Positions 9,082 through 18,298 of a DNA stretch of 64,000 nucleotides are shown one piece after another. The stretch lies in assembly GCA_028288485.1 (NCBI GenBank), contig JAQBNO010000110.1, positions 1 through 64,000 of the forward strand. Direction: 5' to 3'. The notes beneath the pieces were generated by a model. That model was given only the letters and a program-made list of their open reading frames with translations. It was not told where the DNA came from and did not search any database. A program made the translations under genes and the position numbers. How positions within the stretch are numbered: the first letter of the stretch is position 1; each line of letters opens with the position of its first letter. Source of the stretch: Segetibacter sp. GTDB lineage: Bacteria > Bacteroidota > Bacteroidia > Chitinophagales > Chitinophagaceae.

Positions 9082-10626
9082 ATGTTTCAAATGCAAAAAT
9101 TGCGTCTAAGAAATTTCATCATCCTGTTTGGGGCCCTTGCATTAGTGGCATCCTGTAAGAAGAAGGTTCAGAAGTCAGAAATGACTGGCTGGAATTATAA
9201 TGATAAAAACATGGGTGGTTATAATGTAGCTAAAGCCAAGGACGTTAAAACCGGCCCTGGATTAGTGTTTGTTCAAGGTGGTACTTTCAGTATGGGCGCA
9301 ACCACCGAAGATATCATGGGCGACTGGAATAACATTCCCCGCCGTGTAACCGTAAACTCCTTTTTTATCGATAAAACGGAAGTGGCAAACGTTCACTACC
9401 GCGAATACATTCACTGGATTGAAAATGTATTTTCAGACCCTCAGTATGAAGCGGTTGTTAACGGTGCAAAACCTGACACTCTGGTTTGGAGAAGCGAACT
9501 TGCTTACAACGAGCCTTACGTAGAATATTATTTCCGCCATCCTTCTTACAATTTTTATCCCGTAGTTGGTGTTAGCTGGAAACAGGCTTCCGATTTCGCC
9601 ATCTGGCGTACCGACAGGGTTAACCAAAATGAATTGATCCAAAACGGCTACCAAAACAAGAACGTTGTTAAAACTGAACTTGCAGGCGGTGGACAAGAGA
9701 ACTTCAATACCAAGTCATACTTAATGGGCGAATACCAGGGTGTACCAGGTAAACCAAAAAAGAATCAACTAAAAGACTCGCAGGGTCGTCCTCGTACCAA
9801 GGTTAATTTTGATGATGGTATCTTATTACCCGGTTACCGTTTACCAACAGAAGCGGAGTGGGAATATGCAGCTTTAGGTTATATCAATCAAAACCCATCA
9901 CCTCGTAAGAGCGAGAAGAAGCGTGGTGAAGAAAATAACTCAAACAAGCAGATCTATTCATGGCAGAATGATGGTTTCGATAACCTCCGTTCAACACGTC
10001 GTGGTAACTGGCAAGGTAGCTTCTTAGCAAACTTTAAGCGTGGTAACGGTGATAACATGGGGGTTGCTGGTGGATTGAATGACCGTTCAGCTATTCCGGC
10101 TGAGGTTACTGCATTTTTCCCTAATGGGTTCGGCGTGTATAATATGAGTGGTAACGTAAGCGAGTGGGTTGCCGATGTATACCGTCCTTTAACAAATATC
10201 GATGCTGATGACTTTAACCCTTACCGTGGTAACCGTTTCCAGAAAAATGATATGAGTGGCGGGGAAGGTAACCTGAGAGATAGCATTGGTAGAATAAAAA
10301 TGATAGACGAGAACGACTCAACATTGCGTCTTCGCCGTAATTATCAAAGATCGTATGCTGTTAACTACCTCGATGGAGACTCTTTAAGTAATTCAACTTA
10401 TGGATATGGAATGACTACACTAGTGTCGGACCAGTCAAGAGTTATTAAAGGCGGTAGCTGGAACGACAGGCCTTACTGGTTAAGTCCTGGCACACGTCGC
10501 TTTATGGAAGAAGATCAAAGCAGCAGTACTGTAGGTTTCCGTTGTGCTATGATTGCCCCTGGTTCTCCTGAAGGTCCTGGTCGTAAAACCGGTAACTTCT
10601 TTCCAAAACGCCGACAAAAGAAATAA
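9082..10626 (+). CDS. gldJ: Gliding motility lipoprotein GldJ (sulfatase-modifying-factor fold)
   Basis: Outer-membrane lipoprotein of the gliding/T9SS apparatus. The 514 residues start with a lipoprotein signal ending in LALVASC. After it come TGWNYNDKNMGGYN, typical of GldJ, and an FGE/SUMF1-type domain (VFVQGGTFSMGAT near residue 70, LPTEAEWEYAALGY, MSGNVSEWVADVY, VIKGGSWND, GFRCAM). GldJ and GldK share this fold; the N-terminal motif and DWNNIPRRVTVNSFF favour GldJ. It is not expected to be an active formylglycine enzyme. Met4 (9091) is an alternative start. A terminator follows directly. Confidence 0.85.
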   Translation: MFQMQKLRLRNFIILFGALALVASCKKKVQKSEMTGWNYNDKNMGGYNVAKAKDVKTGPGLVFVQGGTFSMGATTEDIMGDWNNIPRRVTVNSFFIDKTEVANVHYREYIHWIENVFSDPQYEAVVNGAKPDTLVWRSELAYNEPYVEYYFRHPSYNFYPVVGVSWKQASDFAIWRTDRVNQNELIQNGYQNKNVVKTELAGGGQENFNTKSYLMGEYQGVPGKPKKNQLKDSQGRPRTKVNFDDGILLPGYRLPTEAEWEYAALGYINQNPSPRKSEKKRGEENNSNKQIYSWQNDGFDNLRSTRRGNWQGSFLANFKRGNGDNMGVAGGLNDRSAIPAEVTAFFPNGFGVYNMSGNVSEWVADVYRPLTNIDADDFNPYRGNRFQKNDMSGGEGNLRDSIGRIKMIDENDSTLRLRRNYQRSYAVNYLDGDSLSNSTYGYGMTTLVSDQSRVIKGGSWNDRPYWLSPGTRRFMEEDQSSSTVGFRCAMIAPGSPEGPGRKTGNFFPKRRQKK

Positions 10627-10644
10627 TCGAAAAGTCGTATAAAC

Positions 10645-10676
10645 AAAAGCCATCCGTTTTAAACGGGTGGCTTTTT
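10645..10676 (+). terminator. Rho-independent terminator after gldJ
   Basis: The arms AAAAGCCATCCGTTT and AAACGGGTGGCTTTT pair with one G-T wobble, followed by further T residues. It lies 19 bp after the gldJ stop. Confidence 0.85.
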
Positions 10677-10770
10677 GCTTTCTAAGTATTTGCTGTTGTT
10701 AATCTTAGTACCTCAGTCGTTATTATTTTAGTTTCTTATGGACCGTGCGGTTTTGCTACTATGATTCATT

Positions 10771-10790
10771 CTTGCGTCGCACTCCTGTAC
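10771..10790 (-). repeat. Dispersed repeat copy (TGCGACGCAA type)
   Basis: Minus-strand GTACAGGAG followed by TGCGACGCAAG; two differences from the 25054 copy. It lies in the 10627-10978 gap between the gldJ terminator and murF, which otherwise holds only the duplicated segment and the murF promoter. Confidence 0.65.
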
Positions 10791-10929
10791 TTTTTTTCAG
10801 TATTCGGCATAAAAACGGCCGCCGCTTTTATTCATTAGTTTGCCAGGATTTTCATTTCCCGTACGTACCTCCACTCTTACTGATCCTGGTTCTAAATTTC
10901 CATTTCAATATAATCCTTGCAATCCTAAC

Positions 10930-10957
10930 AATCATGGTTCTATAATCATGGTTCTAT
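10930..10957 (+). repeat. Perfect 14 bp tandem duplication upstream of murF
   Basis: AATCATGGTTCTAT occurs twice without a gap (10930-10943 and 10944-10957). The second copy runs straight into the candidate -7 element of murF. Confidence 0.9.
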
Positions 10958-10964
10958 ACTTTTG
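10957..10964 (+). promoter_or_regulatory. Candidate -7 element for murF
   Basis: TACTTTTG fits TAnnTTTG and ends 14 bp before the TTG start of murF, which would give a very short leader. Confidence 0.4.
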
Positions 10965-10978
10965 CCAAAACTTTTACT

Positions 10979-12262
10979 TTGACAACAGAGCAATTATACG
11001 AGCTTTATCTGCAACATCCGTCAGTTCAAACAGACACCCGCCAGTTGAAGCAGGGAGATATTTTCTTTGCACTCTCAGGACCCAATTTTAACGGAAACAA
11101 GTTTGCTCTTAAGGCTCTTGAATCTGGTGCTTCCTATGCAATCGTCGACGAAGAAATTCCAAATGAAGATGGCAGGATCCTTAAGGTAGACAATGTGCTC
11201 GAAAGCCTGCAACTGCTTGCCAAATGCCACCGCGAACAATTCGACATCCCTTTTATAGCAATTACAGGAAGCAATGGAAAAACAACGACAAAAGAACTGG
11301 TAAATGCAGTTTTAGCAGGTCATTTTAGAACCTATACAACCGAGGGAAATCTTAATAATCATATCGGAATCCCCCTTACTCTATTACGGGTAATGAAAGA
11401 TGCAGAAATGGCTGTCATAGAAATGGGCGCTAACCATCAAAAAGAAATTGCCGGGTATTGTGAGTATGTAGAGCCGACACACGGCATTATTACAAATTGC
11501 GGGAAAGCTCATTTAGAGGGTTTCGGAGGAGAAGAAGGCGTAAGAAAAGGCAAGGGCGAACTGTTTGATTACTTACGCTCCAATAGCGGTACGGCCTTCA
11601 TTTTTAATGATTATGGCTACCTCCGCGAAATGAGTAGTGGCATTGCAAATATAATTACTTACGGAACTGCTGATGCCTTCGTTACTGGCAAAGCGCTGGC
11701 GGTCGAAACTTTTTTAGTGGTTGAACTACTTAACGAAGAATTACCGGCAATAATTAAAACACAACTGGTAGGAGATTATAACCTCCCTAATGTTTTGTGT
11801 GCAGTTGCTGTAGGAAAACATTTTAAGGTGCCAATGCCTGCAATTATAGAAGCAATCGAGAAGTATACACCCGGAAACAGTCGTAGCCAAATGTTGGTTA
11901 GAGGAACGAATCATATCATATTAGATGCCTACAATGCAAATCCATCGAGTATGAAAGTTGCCATCGAAAACATTGCAGGAATCGACTCCGACTTAAAAGT
12001 ACTAATGCTGGGGGGAATGATGGAATTAGGCGACGAGAGCCTTAATGAACACCAAAATGTAGTTGACATCATAAAGAAATATAACTGGAATAAAGTAGTT
12101 CTCGTGGGAGGTGATTTTGGAAAGATCGAACATCCTTTTTTATACTTTAATACTTCAACAGAGGCTGGTGACTGGTTTAAGCAACAGGACTTTAAAAATA
12201 CCTACTTTTTAATTAAAGGCAGCAGAAGTATAAAAATGGAAAAAATTACAGAAGTTATATAG
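10979..12262 (+). CDS. murF: UDP-N-acetylmuramoyl-tripeptide--D-alanyl-D-alanine ligase
   Basis: Adds D-Ala-D-Ala to the UDP-MurNAc-tripeptide, the last cytoplasmic step of the peptidoglycan precursor. The 427 residues fit Bacteroidota MurF. Seen: N-terminal UDP-binding domain (TDTRQLKQGDIFFAL), ATP P-loop GSNGKTTT (97-104), EGNLNNHIGIPLTLL, and the C-terminal ligase domain (LDAYNANPSSMK, MLGGMMELGDES). The reading starts at TTG 10979; the family N-terminus begins right here, and no in-frame ATG fits better. It is not next to other mur genes. Confidence 0.93.
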   Translation: MTTEQLYELYLQHPSVQTDTRQLKQGDIFFALSGPNFNGNKFALKALESGASYAIVDEEIPNEDGRILKVDNVLESLQLLAKCHREQFDIPFIAITGSNGKTTTKELVNAVLAGHFRTYTTEGNLNNHIGIPLTLLRVMKDAEMAVIEMGANHQKEIAGYCEYVEPTHGIITNCGKAHLEGFGGEEGVRKGKGELFDYLRSNSGTAFIFNDYGYLREMSSGIANIITYGTADAFVTGKALAVETFLVVELLNEELPAIIKTQLVGDYNLPNVLCAVAVGKHFKVPMPAIIEAIEKYTPGNSRSQMLVRGTNHIILDAYNANPSSMKVAIENIAGIDSDLKVLMLGGMMELGDESLNEHQNVVDIIKKYNWNKVVLVGGDFGKIEHPFLYFNTSTEAGDWFKQQDFKNTYFLIKGSRSIKMEKITEVI

Positions 12263-12374
12263 GCACTTTCACTTTTAATAATATGACTCGCTTAGGCACG
12301 AGAGGTATGGAAATTGCGGTAATATTTCTTTAAGATTGAATCAGGATTAGCTGGCGTTGGACACATTAGCCGGG

Positions 12375-12420
12375 GAAAGCTGAATAGAAAATCTACAAGT
12401 AAAAGCGAGCGACATCACCA
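12375..12420 (+). repeat. Degenerate dispersed repeat copy
   Basis: GAAAGCTGAATAGA, then TACAAGTAAAAGCGAGCGAC. The first half also precedes the copy at 44404, which shows that the repeat unit extends upstream of GTACAAG. It lies in the 272 bp gap between murF and trxA. Confidence 0.45.
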
Positions 12421-12534
12421 AAGGGACCCGTTGGGATACGATGGTGACAGCTTTATTTCGCTGGTTACCCAAAAAATAACTATCCCTCCTAATTCTTATT
12501 CAATTATTGATAAACCTCGAATAAAGCCTGTTTT

Positions 12535-12852
12535 ATGAATACAGAAGCAAAAGAAACATTCAGCGATATCATAAAGGGAGACAAACCTGTTTTAGTAGAC
12601 TTTCATGCAGAATGGTGTGGCCCATGCAAAATGATGAAACCGGTGTTGGAAGAGTTAAGAAAAACGCTTGGAGACCAGGTTAGAATTTTGAAGATTGATA
12701 TTGATAGAAACGCCGCCCTGGCAACCTCTTTAAACATCTCGGGAGTACCTACGCTGATCTTATTTCAAAGAGGTAAAACCCTTTGGCGGCAATCAGGTGT
12801 ACTATCAGCAAAACAATTGCAGTCGATCATTCAACAGAAAGCTTTGGCTTAG
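12535..12852 (+). CDS. trxA: Thioredoxin
   Basis: Cytoplasmic disulfide reductant. The 105 residues are a single thioredoxin domain with the WCGPC active site at 27-31, the preceding VDFHAEW strand, and the cis-proline segment ISGVPTLILF. There is no signal peptide, which separates it from the secreted TlpA-type proteins common in this phylum. The DUF983 gene follows after a gap of about 65 bp on the same strand. Confidence 0.95.
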   Translation: MNTEAKETFSDIIKGDKPVLVDFHAEWCGPCKMMKPVLEELRKTLGDQVRILKIDIDRNAALATSLNISGVPTLILFQRGKTLWRQSGVLSAKQLQSIIQQKALA

Positions 12853-12916
12853 GGGCAACTTCGAAAGTTAATCGATCAGTGAATGAATCGCTAACTTGCG
12901 TCTTCAACTTTTTACC

Positions 12917-13372
12917 ATGAGTGAGAAAGCCAGGAAGCCGATGTACCTGTGGGCAGTTCTAACCAACCGCTGCCCCCGGTGTCGCGAAGGGAAAATTTAT
13001 ACCACCGAAAATGCATACGACCTGAAGAATAACATGAAGATGCACGAAAAATGTATCGTGTGTGGCCAGGTTACAGAAATTGAGGTTGGCTTTTATTATG
13101 GAACAAGTTATGTTAGTTATGCCCTTACAGTTGCTTATAGCGTAGCAACCTTTATTGCGTGGTGGGTTATACTCGGTTTTTCACTGTACGATAACAGTAT
13201 TATTTACTGGCTGATTTTTAATGGCGTTACACTCGTATTACTGCAACCTTACTTTATGCGTTTATCGCGCTCGCTTTGGCTGAGCTGGTTCGTAAAATAC
13301 GATCCTAATTGGAAGAATAAACAAGCAAACGATTACGAAAGAATCGTAAAAGAACATATGAACAACTGGTAA
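12917..13372 (+). CDS. DUF983 family membrane protein
   Basis: A small protein of unknown function, 151 residues from the ATG at 12917. Two CxxC pairs (NRCPRCREGK and KCIVCGQ) suggest an N-terminal zinc-binding knuckle, followed by EVGFYYGTSYVSYAL and two membrane helices, the DUF983 pattern. The frame is open 21 bp further up to a TTG, but the ATG (MSEKARKP) is the better start. It may share a transcript with trxA. Confidence 0.85.
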   Translation: MSEKARKPMYLWAVLTNRCPRCREGKIYTTENAYDLKNNMKMHEKCIVCGQVTEIEVGFYYGTSYVSYALTVAYSVATFIAWWVILGFSLYDNSIIYWLIFNGVTLVLLQPYFMRLSRSLWLSWFVKYDPNWKNKQANDYERIVKEHMNNW

Positions 13373-13470
13373 ATACTAAAGAGCTTCGAGGCAACATTGT
13401 TTACCCGAAACTGATAGCATCCATACCGGTTTCCCTTTCGTACCTTATTTCAATTTAATTTCTTCAAGGC

Positions 13471-16311
13471 TTAATTTCGTTCGGCGCAAGTCCAACCTCC
13501 CAGTTTGTTCCTGAAACATGCATAATTAGCCAGCAGCGTTTGACTGGTCGTTTTTCCCGCAGACTGCTGGCAAAGCAAAACCTTTGTTTTTACGGGATAA
13601 ACCATAGCCCCGGCAGGTGCCAAAGCATATTTTAGCTGGATACCACTTGTGGCTGCTACCGAAACAGTATTAACAAACGGTTCTCCTGTTTCAAAGTCAG
13701 TGAATGAAACCCCTACTTTTACAGGTTTTTGCTTCTCGTTTTTAACATAACTCTCGTAAATTTTCCTTTTGGCCAATTTGGCTGAAAACTTTTCGGTGTC
13801 AGATACCGGCGGAGCAGGAGCCGTAAAGGAACAATTCCCGTTTAATTTTACCTCTTTTACAGGCTTTGTTGTTGAGGGCTGAGTTGTAGAATCTATATTT
13901 CTAAGCTGAGTTATTGAAACCCACTCGTCTTCCCTGCTGCTATTTCCCTCGTAATGAACCTTATATAAATACTCGCTTTCTTTATCTACTATAACTGCCT
14001 TTTCCCAGACCCCACCGTTCTTTACTTCTGCAATTTTTTTGAATGCAGCCGTTATTGGTGATGCATTACGGGTCATTGAAGCCCCCGGTACTTCCACTTT
14101 TGTAACCGGTTCTTTTCCAACTGGTGCAGGCTTATTAATATCAACTTCTTTTGGGGCAGGTACTTTTTCTGGTGTTGACGCAGGAGTACTATGAATAACT
14201 TCCGGAGTAGTTATTTGGGAAGTCTCTTTTTGTGTAACTGCTTTATCAACATTGTTGTTTGATGGTGAACCAGCAATGGTATCAACAGGAACTGATACTT
14301 CTGGATGAACGGGGGTACTATTTATTGCCGCGCTGTTTGCCGAAGTATTTGCTGAGGCATGTTCGCGCCGATAACGTTCGTAGGGCAAATTCGATGCAAA
14401 TGCGGGAGTTATTGTAGTATTTGCCGTCTCCGGAGTTTTTTGCATAGCATCTTTCTCAGTTGCTGCTGTAGTATTTAAAGAAGTTACATTAGTATTTGTG
14501 GGCTCAGCCACTTTTTGTTCTGCAATCTTTTCCACGGCTGGCGTTGCAGGTGCTGAAGAAGCTATATTAGCATTTCCATGTTCAGTAGCTTTCTGCGCTG
14601 TAACTTTTTCGGGAGTTGGTGCTGCCGCTGAAGAAACAAGATTTGTATTTGCTGTGCCCGTTGTTTTCTGTACTGAAACTCTATCTGGTGTTTGTGTTGT
14701 ATTTGCTGAAGAAAGAGAAGAACGCTCTTCTCTTTCCCCCGCGTTCTTTTGATCTACCTCGTCGGCAAATTGTGGTACAGAGCCCGGGGAATTTATACTC
14801 ATTTTAGTGGTATCTGCTTCCGCTGCTTTATCAATAGAGTCCATCCGGTCAATTTCTCTTTGTATGGCAAGTTGTATAGTATCTACCCTCGTCTTCGAAA
14901 TGGAATCTAACCGACGAACTTCTTTTTGCAGATCTACCTTTTGATCAACCGCTGCTGTTGAAGCTACAATAGCAGCAACTTCTTTTTTAGGCTGTTCTTT
15001 ATGAGCCGCCAATTTTGCTGTTCCACTTGTTTTAAGTTCCTTCTTTACCCCAGCTTTTACAGCCGGCTGTTTAGCGGCAGGTGTTTTTGTTGATTTAAGC
15101 TCTTTTAACAAAGTATCTTTCAACGCCGTCGCTTTTGCAATAACTGTAGGCATAACTGGTATATTCTCCTTAGACGCGCTATCATTTACAATTGCAATAC
15201 TTTTTGGACGTTTAGTATCAGTTGAAGCCGTCTCCTTTACAACTGCCACGCTTTCGGCCGTTTTTGCATCCTTAGCCTCAGTGTTTTTCGGCACCGCCAC
15301 CGTTGTTATTCCAGTAGTTTTTATTGTATTGTTCTCTTTTGAAATAGTAGTTTTTGCCGCAGGCACTTTTGTAATACCGGCCGACTTTCCGGGTTTCTTG
15401 TCTTTAGCTAATCCTACTTTTGACGAGACGGTTTTAGGATCTGGCGCACCCACAATAACTTCTTTTGCGGAGTCAGGCCGGTTAACAGGAGGAGCGATAG
15501 CTGTTTCGTTTGCAACGGTATCAATAGAAGGAGCAACTTTTGTTGGAGTACCCCGGCTTTCACTTGTATTCGAAACGGCGGCAGTATTTTCAACCTTCTC
15601 TTCCTTTTTAACCATTTGGTTGTTTGAAGCCACAGGTTCGCTTGTTCTTTCCTCTTTTTCGAATTTTTCTTGTTGCAGGGCTAACGCTGCAGCTACGGCG
15701 GCTGCTTTTTCAATAGAGTCTAGCCGCAAAATCTCTCTTTGTATGGCCAGTTTAAAAGTATCAACCTTAGTATGACCTATAGAATCTAAACGCTTGGCCT
15801 CTTTAGTTAAGTTAATAGTTGAATTTTTGGCTGCAGTTACTAAAGCTGCGTCGGAAGGCAAAAGGATATTTTTTATTGCCAGGTTTATTTTACCAGCATT
15901 GATAGAGGTGTCCTTCAAAGCGTTTCCTTTATTAACACCTGTTTTATTCGGGGTTGTTGAATTTCGTGCAGGTCGGGAAGAAGCGTTTACCTTTCTGGAT
16001 CCGGCTAACTGGCTTTCTTTTAATAACCGCGCCGCATTTTCTTCTTCTCTTAGCCGGTTTGCATTTTGCCAAACCCGGGTTCCTTCCTGTCGCCTCACCA
16101 TATAATAGATGACATCAACTTCCTCTAACGGGCCTTCTCCGCGGGTTTGTAATATTTCGGCCTTCATTCCTCCACCCACATCAATAACTTCATGCTTTTG
16201 AAACTTCCGTCCTGTTTGCCCCGAAGCAAAAAAAGAAGCACAAAGAAAACTTACCTGAAAAAAAAATATTATAAAAGCCTTTGTCTGCTTTCTAAACTTC
16301 ACACTTTTCAT
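13471..16311 (-). CDS. Large secreted low-complexity protein with Tudor-like C-terminal domain
   Basis: A 946-residue protein I cannot assign to a family. Seen: a signal peptide (hydrophobic 12-30, ending near FASGQ); a short globular N-terminal region (about 35-105); a Ser/Thr/Ala/Lys-rich stretch of some 650 residues; and a C-terminal section. The stretch holds two copies of a helical unit (RLDSIG...VDTFKLAIQREILRLDSI near 170-205 and RRLDSIS...VDTIQLAIQREI near 465-500) and four degenerate units of about 27 residues around EKVTAQKATE. Near 770-825, GVWEKAVIVDK, YLYKVHYEG and EDEWVSITQL fit a Tudor-knot-like barrel. The last 100 residues are Cys-containing and look folded. It is probably a surface or periplasmic spacer protein. 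It stands alone, 93 bp upstream of the metZ stop. Confidence 0.7.
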   Translation of the reverse strand: MKSVKFRKQTKAFIIFFFQVSFLCASFFASGQTGRKFQKHEVIDVGGGMKAEILQTRGEGPLEEVDVIYYMVRRQEGTRVWQNANRLREEENAARLLKESQLAGSRKVNASSRPARNSTTPNKTGVNKGNALKDTSINAGKINLAIKNILLPSDAALVTAAKNSTINLTKEAKRLDSIGHTKVDTFKLAIQREILRLDSIEKAAAVAAALALQQEKFEKEERTSEPVASNNQMVKKEEKVENTAAVSNTSESRGTPTKVAPSIDTVANETAIAPPVNRPDSAKEVIVGAPDPKTVSSKVGLAKDKKPGKSAGITKVPAAKTTISKENNTIKTTGITTVAVPKNTEAKDAKTAESVAVVKETASTDTKRPKSIAIVNDSASKENIPVMPTVIAKATALKDTLLKELKSTKTPAAKQPAVKAGVKKELKTSGTAKLAAHKEQPKKEVAAIVASTAAVDQKVDLQKEVRRLDSISKTRVDTIQLAIQREIDRMDSIDKAAEADTTKMSINSPGSVPQFADEVDQKNAGEREERSSLSSANTTQTPDRVSVQKTTGTANTNLVSSAAAPTPEKVTAQKATEHGNANIASSAPATPAVEKIAEQKVAEPTNTNVTSLNTTAATEKDAMQKTPETANTTITPAFASNLPYERYRREHASANTSANSAAINSTPVHPEVSVPVDTIAGSPSNNNVDKAVTQKETSQITTPEVIHSTPASTPEKVPAPKEVDINKPAPVGKEPVTKVEVPGASMTRNASPITAAFKKIAEVKNGGVWEKAVIVDKESEYLYKVHYEGNSSREDEWVSITQLRNIDSTTQPSTTKPVKEVKLNGNCSFTAPAPPVSDTEKFSAKLAKRKIYESYVKNEKQKPVKVGVSFTDFETGEPFVNTVSVAATSGIQLKYALAPAGAMVYPVKTKVLLCQQSAGKTTSQTLLANYACFRNKLGGWTCAERN

Positions 16312-16404
16312 ATTACTAAATTAACTGGGTTGCCTATTCAATATATGGCAATTATAATATTTTTCCCGATCATTTTCTTCTTTCACCCTCAGTTGTGTTC
16401 GGCA

Positions 16405-17574
16405 TTAACATTTTTCCAGAGCCTGGCTGATGTCGTTTAGTATATCGTCCTGGTGTTCTAAACCTACAGAAATCCGGATTAAACCCGGCGTAATATTTAC
16501 TGCCAGTCTTTCTTCTTCCGTAAGTTTTGCGTGGGTTGTACTGGCAGGGTGAGATGCTATGCTGCGTGTATCGCCGAGGTTAGCAGTAAGCGTTAACATT
16601 TTAAGATTATTTAAAAAGTTACGTCCCGCATCTAAACCGCCTTTTAGTTCAAAACAAACTATTCCACCGCCGCTTGCCATTTGTTTAATGGCAATATCAT
16701 ACTGCGGATGACTTGGAAGGAATGGATATTTTAATGAAGCAATCTTTTGATTTCCTTCTAATGCTGTTGCTAAATAAAGGGCATTTTTTGCATGCCGTTC
16801 CATCCTAACATCTAAAGTTTCAAGGCTACGGCTCAAGATCCAGGCGTTAAAAGGCGACATTGACGGGCCCGTGCTGCGGCAAAAAAGGTAAATGTCTTTG
16901 ATCAATTCCTTTTTACCTACAATTACACCACCCAATACCCTGCCTTGTCCGTCGAGCCATTTTGTAGCTGAATGAACAACAAGGTCGGCTCCTAAATCAA
17001 CAGGTCGTTGACCGATTGGCGTAGCAAAACAATTGTCGACATTAAAAATGACATTATGCTTTTTTGCTATTGCAGCAACATATTGAAGATCGATAATGTC
17101 GAGGCCAGGGTTAGTAGGGGTTTCGACGTAGATCATTTTTGTATTTGGCCTGATAGCCGCTTCCCATTCTCCAGGTTTATCTGCACTGACATAGCTGTAT
17201 TCAATACCGTATTTCGGCAGATACTTGGTAATGACCGTATGGGTACTACCAAAAATTGCATTGCATGACAACAGGTGATCACCTTTTTTTAGTAAGGCCA
17301 TGAACGAGGCGAATACAGCGCTCATACCCGATGAAGTGGAGAAACCTGCCTCTGCACCTTCAAGAGCCACCATTCTGTCAGTAAATTCCTGCACATTCGG
17401 GTTGCTGAAACGGCTATAGATATTATAGTCGGTTTCGTCGGCAAAAGTCGCCCTCATTTCTTCCGCATCATCAAAACAAAAGCTGCTGGTTAAAAAGAGA
17501 GGAGACGAATGTTCCATTTCATTGGTCTGTTCGGTACGTATTCTTATTGCCTTGGTTATAGGATGTTGTTCCAT
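16405..17574 (-). CDS. metZ: O-succinyl/acetyl-homoserine sulfhydrylase (Cys/Met metabolism PLP enzyme)
   Basis: PLP enzyme that joins an activated homoserine to sulfide to give homocysteine for methionine synthesis. The 389 residues fit the family. Seen: SRFSNPNVQEF, the GFSTSSGMSAVF pocket, ETPTNPGLDIIDL, and the PLP lysine K205 in HSATKWLDGQGRVLGG. The LDGQGRVLGG signature is typical of MetZ rather than cystathionine gamma-synthase. metX lies nearby on the other strand and would make O-acetylhomoserine, so the true substrate may be the acetyl ester. A dispersed repeat lies 87 bp upstream of the start. Confidence 0.87.
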   Translation of the reverse strand: MEQHPITKAIRIRTEQTNEMEHSSPLFLTSSFCFDDAEEMRATFADETDYNIYSRFSNPNVQEFTDRMVALEGAEAGFSTSSGMSAVFASFMALLKKGDHLLSCNAIFGSTHTVITKYLPKYGIEYSYVSADKPGEWEAAIRPNTKMIYVETPTNPGLDIIDLQYVAAIAKKHNVIFNVDNCFATPIGQRPVDLGADLVVHSATKWLDGQGRVLGGVIVGKKELIKDIYLFCRSTGPSMSPFNAWILSRSLETLDVRMERHAKNALYLATALEGNQKIASLKYPFLPSHPQYDIAIKQMASGGGIVCFELKGGLDAGRNFLNNLKMLTLTANLGDTRSIASHPASTTHAKLTEEERLAVNITPGLIRISVGLEHQDDILNDISQALEKC

Positions 17575-17660
17575 AGCATAATTTTTTGGGTTGAAATAGT
17601 ATCGAGGTACTAAGCAGGCACAAAATACCAGTTAAAAAAAGCCGGATAGAAAATATAAAG

Positions 17661-17684
17661 GTACAAGGGAGTGACACAACGATG
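17661..17684 (+). repeat. Dispersed repeat copy (GTGAGTGACACAAC variant)
   Basis: GTACAAGG then GAGTGACACAACGATG, one change in the core compared with the copy at 32525. It lies between metZ and the OsmC gene. Confidence 0.75.
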
Positions 17685-17791
17685 TTGAAGGTGGTTATCT
17701 GGCTCGCAACCAAAAATATCTTTTAAAACACGATCGCTGCAGCGCCTCGCATTTTTTTTACGGGCACGCTTGCTTTAGTCTTAATAGCTCA

Positions 17792-18229
17792 TTATACCGC
17801 GGCAGTTGCTTCCAGCACCTTAACATCCCATGTTATTTCGCATCCTGCCCTTCGGATAGTTTCGGCAACCGAGCAATATTTATCCATAGAAAGAGCGCAT
17901 GCTTTCCGTGCCTTATCGATGTCGATATTTCCCCTCAGTTCAAAAACAATTCTTACATTCTTCCAAAGCGATGGCTCGAGCCCGGTTTCACGTTCGCCTT
18001 CAATTTTCATATCGAAACCTTCTACTGTTTGTCTTTGCTTTTTTAAAATAGCAACGATATCAATGCCGCTACAACCACCCATACCCATCAGCAACATCTG
18101 CATAGGCCTGATACCATAATTTACGCCACCAGATTCGGGATTGCTATCCATTCTTACTGTATGACCATTCGCATCTTTGGCCTCAAAACCAAAGTCGCCT
18201 TCTTTGCGGGTCAGCTCAATTTTAACCAT
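17792..18229 (-). CDS. OsmC family protein
   Basis: OsmC/Ohr-fold protein of 145 residues from the ATG at 18229. Seen: PMQMLLMGMGGCSGIDIVAIL, with the one conserved cysteine of the YhfA-like branch, and CSVAETIRRAGCEITWDV, with a second cysteine near the C-terminus. Family members reduce organic peroxides or bind small thiols; the role here cannot be told. It is divergent from metX across 69 bp. The frame stays open upstream to a TTG next to the metX start, but that extension has no family resemblance. Confidence 0.85.
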   Translation of the reverse strand: MVKIELTRKEGDFGFEAKDANGHTVRMDSNPESGGVNYGIRPMQMLLMGMGGCSGIDIVAILKKQRQTVEGFDMKIEGERETGLEPSLWKNVRIVFELRGNIDIDKARKACALSMDKYCSVAETIRRAGCEITWDVKVLEATAAV

Positions 18230-18298
18230 GACAAAAATATTTTTACAAATGTAATTCAAGCAATCTGTTACTTTGAGTTTTGAACCGAGGAAGAACAA

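Noticed and set aside
9082-10626. Reading the SUMF1-fold protein as a formylglycine-generating enzyme
   Set aside because: It is a lipoprotein with the GldJ N-terminal motif; the fold is reused in gliding proteins without enzyme activity.
10745-11091. Open frames before and over the murF start
   Set aside because: They run over the repeat, the duplicated 14-mer and the N-terminal part of murF in other frames; no motif supports them.
15281-16105. Several open frames opposite the 946-residue protein
   Set aside because: They are side effects of its Ala/Thr/Lys-rich codons; none has family motifs or a signal.
17575-17791. SAM-responsive riboswitch ahead of metZ
   Set aside because: I looked for an S-box or similar layout near the methionine genes and found only a dispersed repeat and AT-rich sequence.
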